Below are positions 24,995-33,982 of a DNA stretch of 53,899 bases, in pieces. The stretch lies in assembly GCA_003485325.1 (NCBI GenBank), contig DMZI01000027.1:1-53899 (forward strand). The letters are read 5' to 3'. This DNA comes from Desulfotomaculum sp. (GTDB lineage Bacteria; Bacillota; Desulfotomaculia; Desulfotomaculales; Nap2-2B). The notes under the pieces were generated by a model that saw nothing but the letters and a program-made list of their open reading frames with translations, searched no databases and was not told the origin of the DNA. A program made the translations under genes and the position numbers. Position 1 is the first letter of the stretch; every line of letters begins with the position of its first letter.

Positions 24995-26398
24995 CTAATG
25001 TTGAACACCTGCGGACGATTCCTTTAAAACCGGCGCGCTCTCTTCCGTAAATGAAAAGCTTTGCGTTAAAGGAACACCGACAACCAGATCTGTAAAACCA
25101 TCCTCGCCATGCTGGCTGAGATCGAGACCCTGATCTTCATCTTCTTCACTTACCCTGAGTTGGGTTACCAGGCTTATCGCCTTTAGAATCACGGCAGTGA
25201 GAACCGCGGCAAAAACCCAGGTTGTCAATACACCGGCAAGCTGAATTAAAAGCTGCGACGGGTTGCCGTAAAACAAGCCGTTTGCCCCGGCCGGGTTGAC
25301 CGCCGTAGAAGCAAACAACCCTGTCGCCAGTGCGCCCCAGGTGCCTCCAACACCATGCACCCCAAATACGTCCAACGAATCGTCGTAACCAAAGCGGGCT
25401 TTTACAACGCTCACCGCTAAATAACAGATAATCCCGGCAACCAGACCGATTACCAGCGCCGACACCGGACCCACAAACCCGGAGGCCGGAGTTATGGCTA
25501 CCAGACCGGCGACGCCGCCGCTAACCGCCCCCAGCATGGTTGGTTTGCCGTGGTGAAGCCACTCGGCGAATACCCAGGAAAGCGCGGCCATTGCGGCTGC
25601 CGTATTCGTCGTCATAAAGGCGCTGGCGGCCAGGCCGTTAGCCGCCAGAGCGCTGCCCGCATTGAACCCGAACCAGCCGAACCAGAGTAAGGCGGCCCCA
25701 AGCACAGTCATCGGCAGGTAGTGCGGCAGGATAGGCCCGCTGCCGTACCCTTTGCGCCGGCCTAAAATAAGCGCAGCGATCAGCCCGGATACTCCGGAAC
25801 TGATATGAACGACCGTCCCTCCGGCGAAATCCAGTGCGCCCAAGTTACGCAGCCATCCTCCGATACCCCAGACCCAGTGCGCCAGTGGATCATATACAAA
25901 TGTCGTCCAGAGCAATACAAATACCAGGAACACCGGAAAACGCATCCTCTCGGCAAAAGACCCGGTGATCAGCGCGGCGGTGATAATCGCAAACATGAGC
26001 TGGAAGAGCATGAACACCTGGTGCGGAATAGTAGCCGAATAGCCGGGAAATGGGCTTTGACCAACTCCGCTCAACCCCGCCCATTTCAAAGAACCGGTTA
26101 TATGACCCAGATCCGGTCCGAATGCAAGACTATAACCGAATAAAACCCATTGTACTGAAACGAGGCACATAATAATGAAACACTGCATCAGAATACTAAG
26201 GACATTCTTTCTGCGGACCATTCCCCCATAGAACAGAGCCAACCCCGGCGTCATAATCAGAACCAGCGCCGAGCTGATTATGATAAACGCGGTATCCCCC
26301 GTATCAGCCGCTGCCTGGCTTGCTCCAGCCACACCCGGACCAAGCAACAAAAACATAAGTGCCAGAAGAAGAACAGGTCCAATCAAAGATTTTTTCAT
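24995..26398 (-). CDS. amtB: Ammonium transporter
   Basis: Predicted Amt/Mep/Rh channel importing ammonium, 467 residues. An N-terminal signal-like segment (MKKSLIGPVLLLALMFLLLG) is followed by about eleven membrane helices. Conserved pieces are FYGGMVRRKNVLS, DFAGGTVVHISSG with the first pore His, and DVFGVHGVGGTWGAL with the second. The tail after the last helix is about 60 residues and soluble. It is followed by glnK, whose product probably plugs the channel when nitrogen is plentiful. A long structured leader precedes it. Confidence 0.95.
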   Translation of the reverse strand: MKKSLIGPVLLLALMFLLLGPGVAGASQAAADTGDTAFIIISSALVLIMTPGLALFYGGMVRRKNVLSILMQCFIIMCLVSVQWVLFGYSLAFGPDLGHITGSLKWAGLSGVGQSPFPGYSATIPHQVFMLFQLMFAIITAALITGSFAERMRFPVFLVFVLLWTTFVYDPLAHWVWGIGGWLRNLGALDFAGGTVVHISSGVSGLIAALILGRRKGYGSGPILPHYLPMTVLGAALLWFGWFGFNAGSALAANGLAASAFMTTNTAAAMAALSWVFAEWLHHGKPTMLGAVSGGVAGLVAITPASGFVGPVSALVIGLVAGIICYLAVSVVKARFGYDDSLDVFGVHGVGGTWGALATGLFASTAVNPAGANGLFYGNPSQLLIQLAGVLTTWVFAAVLTAVILKAISLVTQLRVSEEDEDQGLDLSQHGEDGFTDLVVGVPLTQSFSFTEESAPVLKESSAGVQH

Positions 26399-26480
26399 TT
26401 TTAAATACCCCCTTAAAAATATTTAAGACTTTTCTTTCGGTGCGCCCACAACAGGCCGCAACGCATCTTTGCGGGGAATT

Positions 26481-26616
26481 AAAAAAGGACACTCTCTACC
26501 CAAGCGTCCCTGCTCTTTCGTAGCAACTTTGCCGCTATCCCAAAAAACAAAAAACCTTTAGTTGGGGAACGTCCCCCGCCTAAAGGCTTCCTCGCCATAA
26601 ATACAGCCTCGTATTC
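26481..26616 (-). promoter_or_regulatory. Structured amtB leader: hexaloop hairpins, two terminators, GEMM-like piece
   Basis: On the minus transcript, in order: hairpin 1, GAATAC/GTATTT with loop GAGGCT (26599-26616); hairpin 2, GGC/GCC with loop GAGGAA (26585-26596); terminator 1, CCTTTAG paired with CTAAAGG around GGGG/CCCC followed by a T-run (26542-26586), which shares bases with hairpin 2; a stretch ATAGCGGCAAAG, GAAA and GGGACGC (26504-26541), like half of a cyclic-di-GMP-I aptamer but lacking the usual AAAGCTAT return; and terminator 2, GGACGC paired with GTGTCC then six T (26481-26509). The arrangement suggests attenuation, possibly by an ANTAR protein. Loop position 1 is G rather than the usual A, so this is tentative. 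Confidence 0.55.
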
Positions 26617-26626
26617 TATTAAGCTT

Positions 26627-26656
26627 ATACTAAAACATCCTCTGTGAATCTGTCAA
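26627..26656 (-). promoter_or_regulatory. Probable promoter of amtB-glnK
   Basis: On the minus strand a perfect TTGACA (26651-26656) is followed after 18 bases by TAGTAT (26627-26632), just upstream of the structured leader. Confidence 0.55.
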
Positions 26657-26761
26657 GACAATAATTTAAAATTTGTTCAGCCTCCGAAGAACAGATCATC
26701 GCCCGCGGAATTAAAAAAATCGCTATTGAACTTCAAAAACAGTTCTGTCTCATTTTTTAGC

Positions 26762-26790
26762 TTGCCGGACAAAGCAGATTATGCTATAAT
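26762..26790 (+). promoter_or_regulatory. Promoter of tRNA-Glu
   Basis: TTGCCG (26762-26767), a 17-base spacer and TATAAT (26785-26790) lie 31 bases before the tRNA gene. Confidence 0.7.
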
Positions 26791-26821
26791 TTTGTTTTGT
26801 TAAGAATGGAACGATATAAAT

Positions 26822-26897
26822 GGCCCTATCGTCTAGCGGTCAAGGACACCACCCTCTCAAGGTGGAGACACGGGTTCGAGTCCCGTTAGGGTTACCA
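26822..26897 (+). tRNA. tRNA-Glu (anticodon CTC)
   Basis: A full cloverleaf can be drawn. The acceptor GGCCCTA pairs with TAGGGTT (two G-U pairs at the tip). The anticodon stem CCACC/GGTGG holds the loop CTCTCAA with anticodon CTC, reading GAG. The T-arm is CGGGTTCGAGTCCCG, and CCA is encoded at 26895-26897. The D-arm has TAGCGGTCAAGGA. A promoter precedes it and a terminator follows about 60 bases later. Confidence 0.95.
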
Positions 26898-26956
26898 GGT
26901 TTCTAAATATCAAGAAAACAAAATGCCCAACAGCCTAACCAATTTTAAAAGAGAAA

Positions 26957-26990
26957 AACCTATCTAATCTTTAACTAGATGGGTTTTTGT
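26957..26990 (+). terminator. Terminator after tRNA-Glu
   Basis: AACCTATCTA (26957-26966) pairs with TAGATGGGTT (26976-26985, one G-U), followed by a T-rich run. Confidence 0.8.
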
Positions 26991-27015
26991 TTTTTAAATA
27001 AATAATGCTTTTTGT

Positions 27016-27111
27016 TTATGGTTTATGCCACAGCTGCAAATACTGCAGTTCTTTCAGCCGCCGCTGAAGCTTAAGTATTTCCCGCACATCGATAGCTTCT
27101 TTGATTTCGCT
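27016..27111 (-). pseudogene. Possible coding remnant downstream of the DUF4405 gene
   Basis: A 31-codon open stretch on the minus strand reads like the end of a helical protein (EIKEAIDVREILKLQ, then RRLKELQYLQLWHKP) and ends in TAA. It lacks a start codon apart from an internal GTG and is bounded upstream by a stop. It may be the tail of a lost gene. I cannot assign a family. Confidence 0.25.
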
Positions 27112-27122
27112 TTAGTTCATAA

Positions 27123-27956
27123 TCAGGATTTAGCTTGAATCATTTTTCTAAGAAAAACTATAATAACTGTTATAACTGATATCACTGCCAGATTTTTTGC
27201 TATACCAGCAGTTGCATTGGTTAATGAAAAACCCTGCTTATGCCTACCCTTTTGCATTTGATGAATTCTATTCGTTATTTCACCTTCTTGTATATTTTCT
27301 AGCATTATACTGTTTCTACCTTGCTGATGTCTTATTTCGGTTTTATAAGTGGCAAATGATGAGGCTTCAGGGGTGACTGAAAAGGAATACCATCCAAGCG
27401 CAAGAACTCCGGATATTGCAAAAATAATAAAAATACGGCCTCCAATGCTTAATAAACCTTTTCCAAGTAATTTTGGAGCAGATGTATTTGCTTCATGCCC
27501 CTCAACGGGTGTTAATAGCCGTTTGAGGTTATTAATAATCCAATTCCAGTGCAAGCCAATATGGATCGCTACAAGCAGCAATATTATGTCTGTTGACGCC
27601 GAGTGAAGGAACTTCCAAAAGGGGCTGACTGAACTTCTTAATCCTATTATTGGCAGTAAAACTTTGGACATCATCAAGCCTGAAAACAATATAGTCGTGA
27701 AATTGATAAAAATAGCAGCATTAAGAATGTAATTTATGCGTGGTTCGGCGCCTATCTTTTGGAAGAATCTCCTGGTAGTGTTTACAGCCCATTGCCAGTG
27801 TAACAGAATATGGGTAACAAGTATAACAACAATTGCTGCGCCTAACCATTCATGGACGATGTTGCCGGTAGCCTTTTGCTCATAGATAACCAAAAAAACT
27901 AATAAAAGCACGATATCTAACAGTAAGTTGACTCTTGATCTTTTTATCCGGCTCAT
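27123..27956 (-). CDS. DUF4405-type membrane protein (cytochrome b-like)
   Basis: Predicted membrane protein of 277 residues. It has two related halves, each ending in a helix with HILLHWQW or HIGLHWNW followed by a basic loop; these paired His and Trp positions resemble DUF4405 and the heme-binding helices of cytochrome b561. An N-terminal helix is at 9-25, an additional helix near residues 172-190, an extracytoplasmic segment carries QQGRNSIMLENIQEG, and a last helix lies at about 252-270. The ribosome site is weak. It stands alone between the tRNA and an unknown gene, so the electron partner is not known. Confidence 0.65.
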   Translation of the reverse strand: MSRIKRSRVNLLLDIVLLLVFLVIYEQKATGNIVHEWLGAAIVVILVTHILLHWQWAVNTTRRFFQKIGAEPRINYILNAAIFINFTTILFSGLMMSKVLLPIIGLRSSVSPFWKFLHSASTDIILLLVAIHIGLHWNWIINNLKRLLTPVEGHEANTSAPKLLGKGLLSIGGRIFIIFAISGVLALGWYSFSVTPEASSFATYKTEIRHQQGRNSIMLENIQEGEITNRIHQMQKGRHKQGFSLTNATAGIAKNLAVISVITVIIVFLRKMIQAKS

Positions 27957-28147
27957 TTACTTTTCACATCCCTTAAGCATAGCCTATACAGTGGATTGTA
28001 ACCGGACAGACTGAATTTAGACTGAGTCTAAGCTAAAATTACTCTTAAAATATGAAAAAAAGAAATACTTTCTCCCCTAATTATAATTCGAAAGAAAAAT
28101 GCTTTTCTGCAGCATAAAATACGGGTAAATGGGTCAGGCTTAATCCT

Positions 28148-28888
28148 TTAAAAGCATCCCAATCCGCATTGGGTTATGGCATACCCGTACTCGTCACATA
28201 CGCTGCCAATTAAAAACAGGCTGACTTTAAGCTTACCGGCCATTTTACGGGCTTGCTCACAGGCTATTTGTTTGTCCGGATAATTGGTTTCCAAAGCTAA
28301 TTTCACCCGGGCTCTGTTTTCTAAATAGGCGGCAAAGAGTTGGTCCAGGACACCTTTTAGTTGACCTGAAATGCCCTCCTGCAAGTTTTCCTTAAAGACA
28401 GGAAGGTCAGGCCTGTATTTTTTTATCTGATCTAGCGCTTTCTGGCGCATCTCCCCGCATTGCGCATTCAGAATAAAGACGTCAGCCTGGTTTACTAAGG
28501 CTCGTCCGGGTATGTGGCCGGGTTCAGGCGAATTTAGAATAAAAACCTGCATTGCCCAGGGAAAGTTCAGCATTCCGTTACAATCCTCCAGGAAAACCCA
28601 ATCAATTTTTTTGTCCGGATCGAAAAAAAACATATAGCGTACTGTTTTTTGCAGTTTGTTCTTCGGTCCCCGAAGCTCAAGAATATTTTGGAAAGGATCC
28701 CATTTTTCCGATATATTTTTGACCAGTTCATCATACTGCTCGTGCTCGCACAATTGCAGCGGCCCGCCCTTAACTTTTTCGTAGGGAATAGCTCGGATTA
28801 CCTTAAAGTCATTAAACGTTTCCAGGAATAAAGGACCCCATCCTTCCTGCGGGTACAGCCCGATTGTATTTAACGCCACCGCTAACAT
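28148..28888 (-). CDS. Conserved hypothetical protein with Cys-rich C-terminus
   Basis: I do not recognise the family with confidence. It has 246 residues from ATG 28888; the earlier in-frame TTG at 28903 overlaps the GGGGGT ribosome site. The middle part (NQADVFILNA followed by ALDQIKKYRPDLPVF) resembles the base-recognition region of HypB/CobW/UreG-type G proteins, but the N-terminal part has no P-loop. The C-terminus has a regular helix (DKQIACEQARKMAGKL), then SVCDEYGYAITQCGLGCF with three conserved-looking Cys that might bind a metal. Expected in the cytoplasm. No neighbour helps assign it. Confidence 0.6.
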   Translation of the reverse strand: MLAVALNTIGLYPQEGWGPLFLETFNDFKVIRAIPYEKVKGGPLQLCEHEQYDELVKNISEKWDPFQNILELRGPKNKLQKTVRYMFFFDPDKKIDWVFLEDCNGMLNFPWAMQVFILNSPEPGHIPGRALVNQADVFILNAQCGEMRQKALDQIKKYRPDLPVFKENLQEGISGQLKGVLDQLFAAYLENRARVKLALETNYPDKQIACEQARKMAGKLKVSLFLIGSVCDEYGYAITQCGLGCF

Positions 28889-29138
28889 TTTAATTACCCC
28901 CAATAAAAGCCTTAGTTTGGAGTAACCTCAAAGGACCTTGAAAATATATAGTTACCAGGTAAAAAATTACAGGTTATTTTGTTGATTAATTTGGATTATA
29001 GCATAAAGTTCTCATCCTCAACACTAACCTAATTATGCTAACATTCCCAAAAATAATTGACACGCTTTTATAACATGCATATACTTAACTCAATAAATTG
29101 TTTGTTTCCTTAAGTTTATATGCAGAGGTGAACGGTGT

Positions 29139-29582
29139 TTGATCGAAGGTTCCTTATCCCCATCTTTGGAAAGGCTGGAAATAACACTTCAGCAGTTAAT
29201 CCGGCGCATACATGAAAAGATGGAAATTTTAATGGTGCAAGGGATAACAGGCAGTCAATTTTTCGTGATGAAAAAGATACATGAAAAAGGAAAGATGACC
29301 GTTTCGGAGGTTGCCAACGAACTGAATGTTTCCCTGAGCGCAATTACCGCCCTGACGGACAGGCTCTATAAAAATGGATTAATCAAACGTGACCGGGATG
29401 AAAAAGACCGCAGGCTGGTTTGGCTGACAATCACCCCTCAAGGGGAAAAAACATTGCAGGATTATGGTGTAAACAGACAAGAAGTATTTAGAAAGTATCT
29501 TGGGGACCTCTCGCAGGAAGATCTCTCCAGTTTAATTAATATCTGCGATAAAATTCTCACTTCCATGAAGAAAGAATCTTAG
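29139..29582 (+). CDS. MarR family transcriptional regulator
   Basis: Predicted dimeric winged-helix regulator of 147 residues. The reading helix lies in SAITALTDRLYKNGLIKR and the wing in RDRDEKDRRLVWLTITPQG, both typical of MarR. It begins at TTG 29139 after AGAGGTGA. It is directly followed by the genes for an RND efflux system, so it most likely represses that operon and responds to a pump substrate. A divergent unknown gene lies upstream. Confidence 0.92.
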   Translation: MIEGSLSPSLERLEITLQQLIRRIHEKMEILMVQGITGSQFFVMKKIHEKGKMTVSEVANELNVSLSAITALTDRLYKNGLIKRDRDEKDRRLVWLTITPQGEKTLQDYGVNRQEVFRKYLGDLSQEDLSSLINICDKILTSMKKES

Positions 29583-29595
29583 GGAGTTGATCTAT

Positions 29596-30741
29596 TTGCA
29601 AAAAAAGAAAATCTTTTTGCAGTATACCGCCTTGTGTATTCTGCTGCTTCTCATCCTTGCATCCTGCGGCTGCGGCGCCAAACAAGCTTCCAACGGGCAG
29701 GCGGTCAACCTTGTATCCGTCAATACCGTCCAGGTTAAAACAGGCGTATTAAATATTTCAAGGACGATCAGCGGCAAACTTGAGGCGTGGAAGTCAGTTA
29801 ACCTTGCACCCAAAATCCCCGGAAAAGTAAGCTCTGTCAATGTAGATCTGGGCAGTTTCGTGAAAAGCGGCCAAACGTTGATCACCCTTGACAATACCGA
29901 TCTTGCCGCTGCGCTCGACCAGGCCAAAGCCGGCGTTACAGCCGCCGAATCGGCGTTGTCCAGTGCAAACAGGAGCTATCTTATAGCACAGGACAATTAT
30001 GAGCGCGGCAAGGAATTATTTGCACAGGGAGTCATTCCGAAAGCAGTTTTTGATTCTGAGTATGCGTTAAAGTACGAACTGGCCAAAGAACAGGTTGAAA
30101 AAGAAATGCCGGCCCGCCTGGAACAGGCCAAAGCGGGGCTTGCCCTCGCAGAATCTTCTTATAATAACAGCATAATTACTGCCCCCTTCACCGGATTTGT
30201 GGCGGACTTAAGCGTAAAAGCCGGTGAAATGGCCTCCAATGCGGCGCCTGCAATATCTCTGGTAAACCTTGATAAAGTTACAGTTAAAACCTTTGTTCCG
30301 GAAAGCTTAATTAATCAGTTAAAAACCGGGCAAATTGTCAAAGTTGAGGTAAGCGCCGTGTCGAAACAGCTTTTTAGCGGTATTATCACCAATATGTCTC
30401 CGGCGGCGGATCCGGCGGCCGGAAATTTTGCGGTAAAAATAGGAATAGATAACGCAAAGCATATCCTTAAACCCGGCATGTTTGCTTCGGTAAAGTTCAG
30501 CCCAACTCCAGTGAAGAATATTCTAGTGCCGGTCGAAGCAGTTGTCGGCGCCAGCAATACTAAATTTATCTGGGTAGTCAAAAACGGGTACGTCAGCAGG
30601 AAAGAAGTAAAAATAGGCCAGTCTGACGGAACATCGGTGGCTGTTACCCAGGGCCTGTCCGAAGGGGACGAAATTGTCATTGCCGGCCAGGAAAACCTTC
30701 AGGAAGGTTCAAAAGTAACTGTCGTAAACTCAAATAAATAA
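29596..30741 (+). CDS. RND efflux membrane-fusion lipoprotein
   Basis: Predicted adaptor subunit (HlyD/AcrA type) linking an RND pump to the exterior. From TTG 29596 it has 381 residues; the earlier TTG at 29587 sits directly against the AGGGAG site. The N-terminus is a lipoprotein signal with lipobox LASC (Cys about 24). Next come a lipoyl-like half (APKIPGKVSSVNVDLG), a coiled coil from about 100 to 170, the second lipoyl half and a beta-barrel. It overlaps nothing but lies 13 bases after marR and 55 bases before the pump gene. Confidence 0.9.
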   Translation: MQKKKIFLQYTALCILLLLILASCGCGAKQASNGQAVNLVSVNTVQVKTGVLNISRTISGKLEAWKSVNLAPKIPGKVSSVNVDLGSFVKSGQTLITLDNTDLAAALDQAKAGVTAAESALSSANRSYLIAQDNYERGKELFAQGVIPKAVFDSEYALKYELAKEQVEKEMPARLEQAKAGLALAESSYNNSIITAPFTGFVADLSVKAGEMASNAAPAISLVNLDKVTVKTFVPESLINQLKTGQIVKVEVSAVSKQLFSGIITNMSPAADPAAGNFAVKIGIDNAKHILKPGMFASVKFSPTPVKNILVPVEAVVGASNTKFIWVVKNGYVSRKEVKIGQSDGTSVAVTQGLSEGDEIVIAGQENLQEGSKVTVVNSNK

Positions 30742-30796
30742 TCACAATACCCGAATCCGGCAACAATCCTCCCAATAATCCGAGGTGCAGCTTTAA

Positions 30797-33700
30797 ATGA
30801 AAATAACCGACGCTTCAATTAACCGGCCGATGCTTATAGCAGTTCTAATAACTGTTGTCTTAATCCTGGGAGGAATTTCCCTGACCCGCCTCAGTATTGA
30901 CCTTTACCCCGAGATGCAGTTTCCTATCGGCGCCGTGATCACTGAATACCCCGGGGCCGGACCGCAGGAAGTTGAAAAACAGGTAACCGAACCGCTGGAA
31001 AGCGCCCTGGCCAGTGTCAGCAACCTCGAACAATTAACTTCCTCCAGCAGTATGGGCATATCAATGGTCATCGTCATGTTCGATTGGGGTACGGATATGA
31101 ATTTTGCCACCCTGCAGATGCGTGAGAAAGTAGACATGATCAAGCAGTATCTTCCGGATGGCTCAAATGCTCCCATGGTCTTTAAAATGGATCCCAACCA
31201 GCTTCCTATTATGCAGCTTGCCCTTTCCTCTGTCGATCGCGCCCGTCTGAAGCAAATAACCGACGATACCATTAAACCGAGGCTGGAGCGTGTAGGCGGC
31301 GTTGCTGCAGTATATGAAGCCGGAGGCTACGAAAGGGAAATTCATGTTTCTATAGACCCTGCCAAACTAAACGGTTACGGCCTGTCTTTAAACGCTGTGA
31401 CCAATGCCTTAAACGGGGAAAATATGAATGTTTCGGGCGGTACTGCTTCTGAGGGAAGCAAGGACCTGCTTGTCCGTATTACAGGAGAATTTAAAAACCT
31501 GGACGACATCCGCAACGTCATAGTCGGCTCGAATAAGGGCTCGGTAATTCATTTGGCGGACATAGGCCAGGTGACTGACGGACAGAAAAAGGTTACCCAG
31601 TTCAGCCGGTTAAACGGCGAGCCCGGGATCAGCATTTTCGTGCAGAAACAAAGCGGGGCAAACACTGTTAAAGTAGCCGGTGAAGTTAAAAAGGCCCTTA
31701 AAGAACTGAAGGAAGAACTGCCGGATGTGCAGTTTAACGTCGTCATGGACCAGTCCCAATATATTGAGCAGTCGATCAACCACTTAATCAAGGAAATAAT
31801 TATCGGCGGCCTCCTGTCGATGGTGGTAATGTGGCTGTTTTTAAGAAACCTGCGCAGCACCCTGATTATCTCCACGGCTATCCCGATCAGCATAATAGCT
31901 ACGTTTGTGCTTCTTTACTTTAATAACATGACTTTAAATCTCGTTTCTATGGGCGGCCTGGCGCTGGGGGTCGGCTTGATTGTAGATGACGCAATCGTTG
32001 TTTTGGAGAATATTTTCAGGCACAGGCAGCAGGGGTACAGTCTAACTGAAGCCCCAAAGATTGCCACCGATGAAGTCAGCGGGGCTGTAATCGCTTCCAC
32101 GCTTACCACGATGGCGGTATTCCTGCCGATTGTTTTCGTCAATGGGCTGGCTGCACAGCTATTCAAACCGATGGCCCTGACCGTTTCGTTCTCTATTTTT
32201 GCTTCTTTGCTGGTTGCTTTAACCCTCGTTCCGCTGCTTTCTTCCAGGCTTCTTTCTTTGGAAGAAAGCAGCATTCCCAAGTATAAATTTCTAGAGAAGC
32301 TTTACAATATTTCTGAAAACTGGTTTGACCATTTAAATCAAGCGTACCGCCGCCTGCTGTCCTGGGCGTTAAATCACCGCCGGACAGTTATTATTTCTGT
32401 CACCGTGCTGCTGTTGGCAAGCGCTCTTACTTTCACCCTGGTTGGCTTTGAATTCATGCCCGCAATGGATCAGAATACTGTAAATGTAACAATTCAGATG
32501 CCTAAAGGCACATCTTTAGAAAAAACAAACCAGATGGCTGCACGGATCGAAAAAATTGGCTCCGGGCTGCCGGGGTTGGAAAGCATCTTTACCGGAGTAG
32601 GCTTAACCGGTGTCCAGGGTATGTGGGGGACCTCATCAACTGATCAGGCCCAGGTAACGTTTAAACTGGTCGACAGGTCCAGGCGCAGCCTGTCTGATCA
32701 GGAAACCGCAGAGAAGATGCGTCAACTGGCGCAGAACATTCCCGGAGCTGATATCAAGGTCGAAGCTCAGGATCCAAGTTCCATGGGCAGCAACTTCTCC
32801 GGAGGCGCGCCGATACAGATGAAAATAAAGGGTTACGATTTAAATGTCCTGATCAGGAAAGGAAATGAATTGACTTCGCTAATTGAAACTATCCCGGGAA
32901 CACGTCAGGTTGTGAGCAGTTTTGAGGAAGGGCGCCCGGAAATTCAGGTTCTGGTAAACAGGGACCGGGCTGCCGCATATGGATTAAGCCCAGCGGTAAT
33001 AGCCTCAACAGTACGGACTGCTATAGACGGAAGCGTTGCCAGCGCTTACCGCACTGGCGGCAAGGAAATAGACATCCGCGTGCAGCTGGCCCGAAATGAG
33101 AGCTTTAAGCTCAGCGATCTTGCAGATCTGACTATATCCACACCCTATGGCTCGCAGGTTACCTTAAACGAAGTGGCCGACCTAATACCGTCTACCGGAC
33201 CTTTTACAATTGAAAGGGAAGACCAAATAAGGCAGGTTCTGGTCAGCGCTGAAATAAACGACCGCAGCCTCAATGCGGTAGTCAAGGACATAAAAAACAA
33301 GCTTCCCCAATTAAAGCTACCCGATGGATATACGGTTGAATTCGGCGGCGAGCAGGAAATGATGACAGATACTTTTAAAGATCTGAGTTTTGCGCTTATC
33401 CTTGCTATAATCCTCGTTTACCTGGTTATGGTGGCGCAGTTTGAATCAGCCCTTTTTCCTTTTATTGTTATGTTTTCGGTTCCGGTTACCATTATCGGAA
33501 TTTCGCTCAGCCTGCTGGTAACCGGCAGGGCTTTCAGCGTCGCTGCTTTTATAGGTGTGATTATGCTGGTTGGGATAGTTGTGAAGAACGCCATCGTACT
33601 TATCGATTATGTTAATAAATTGCGTCAACGCGGATTAAGCCGGGAGGATGCGCTTCTTACAGCCGGGCCGATCCGGTTAAGGCCCATCCTGATGACCGCC

Positions 33701-33916
33701 CTGACAGCAATTCTGGCCATGTTACCCATGACTTTTACCATTGGATCTGGTTCGGAAGGGCAAGCTCCTATGGCTACGGTAGTTGTCGGGGGCCTGGCTT
33801 TTTCAACATTAATAACACTGGTATTGGTGCCGGTTATTTATTCATATTTAGACGACCTGAATGAACGCTGGCATTCACGATCATCAAAGCATTCCCTGAC
33901 GGAATCCAAAAGTTAA
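30797..33916 (+). CDS. RND family efflux transporter (AcrB/HAE1 type)
   Basis: Predicted proton-driven multidrug exporter of 1039 residues, with the usual twelve membrane helices in two six-helix groups and two large external loops. The proton-relay Asp pair is in GLIVDDAIVVLENIF, and the second half has GIVVKNAIVLIDY. The protein ends with a short cytoplasmic tail. It is the pump of the marR-adaptor-pump operon. No outer-membrane channel gene (TolC-like) is present, as expected for a Gram-positive envelope; in such organisms the pump probably exports across the cytoplasmic membrane only. Confidence 0.93.
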   Translation: MKITDASINRPMLIAVLITVVLILGGISLTRLSIDLYPEMQFPIGAVITEYPGAGPQEVEKQVTEPLESALASVSNLEQLTSSSSMGISMVIVMFDWGTDMNFATLQMREKVDMIKQYLPDGSNAPMVFKMDPNQLPIMQLALSSVDRARLKQITDDTIKPRLERVGGVAAVYEAGGYEREIHVSIDPAKLNGYGLSLNAVTNALNGENMNVSGGTASEGSKDLLVRITGEFKNLDDIRNVIVGSNKGSVIHLADIGQVTDGQKKVTQFSRLNGEPGISIFVQKQSGANTVKVAGEVKKALKELKEELPDVQFNVVMDQSQYIEQSINHLIKEIIIGGLLSMVVMWLFLRNLRSTLIISTAIPISIIATFVLLYFNNMTLNLVSMGGLALGVGLIVDDAIVVLENIFRHRQQGYSLTEAPKIATDEVSGAVIASTLTTMAVFLPIVFVNGLAAQLFKPMALTVSFSIFASLLVALTLVPLLSSRLLSLEESSIPKYKFLEKLYNISENWFDHLNQAYRRLLSWALNHRRTVIISVTVLLLASALTFTLVGFEFMPAMDQNTVNVTIQMPKGTSLEKTNQMAARIEKIGSGLPGLESIFTGVGLTGVQGMWGTSSTDQAQVTFKLVDRSRRSLSDQETAEKMRQLAQNIPGADIKVEAQDPSSMGSNFSGGAPIQMKIKGYDLNVLIRKGNELTSLIETIPGTRQVVSSFEEGRPEIQVLVNRDRAAAYGLSPAVIASTVRTAIDGSVASAYRTGGKEIDIRVQLARNESFKLSDLADLTISTPYGSQVTLNEVADLIPSTGPFTIEREDQIRQVLVSAEINDRSLNAVVKDIKNKLPQLKLPDGYTVEFGGEQEMMTDTFKDLSFALILAIILVYLVMVAQFESALFPFIVMFSVPVTIIGISLSLLVTGRAFSVAAFIGVIMLVGIVVKNAIVLIDYVNKLRQRGLSREDALLTAGPIRLRPILMTALTAILAMLPMTFTIGSGSEGQAPMATVVVGGLAFSTLITLVLVPVIYSYLDDLNERWHSRSSKHSLTESKS

Positions 33917-33982
33917 GGGTATGCGTTAAATCTTGCTGCCCATGACTACATGGGAAACTAATGGTTTGGAGATCATCTGAAT

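Noticed and set aside
26504..26541. Complete cyclic-di-GMP-I riboswitch
   Set aside because: GGCAAA, GAAA and GGGACGC are present, but the AAAGCTAT closing strand and the P3 arm are missing, so I describe it only as GEMM-like.
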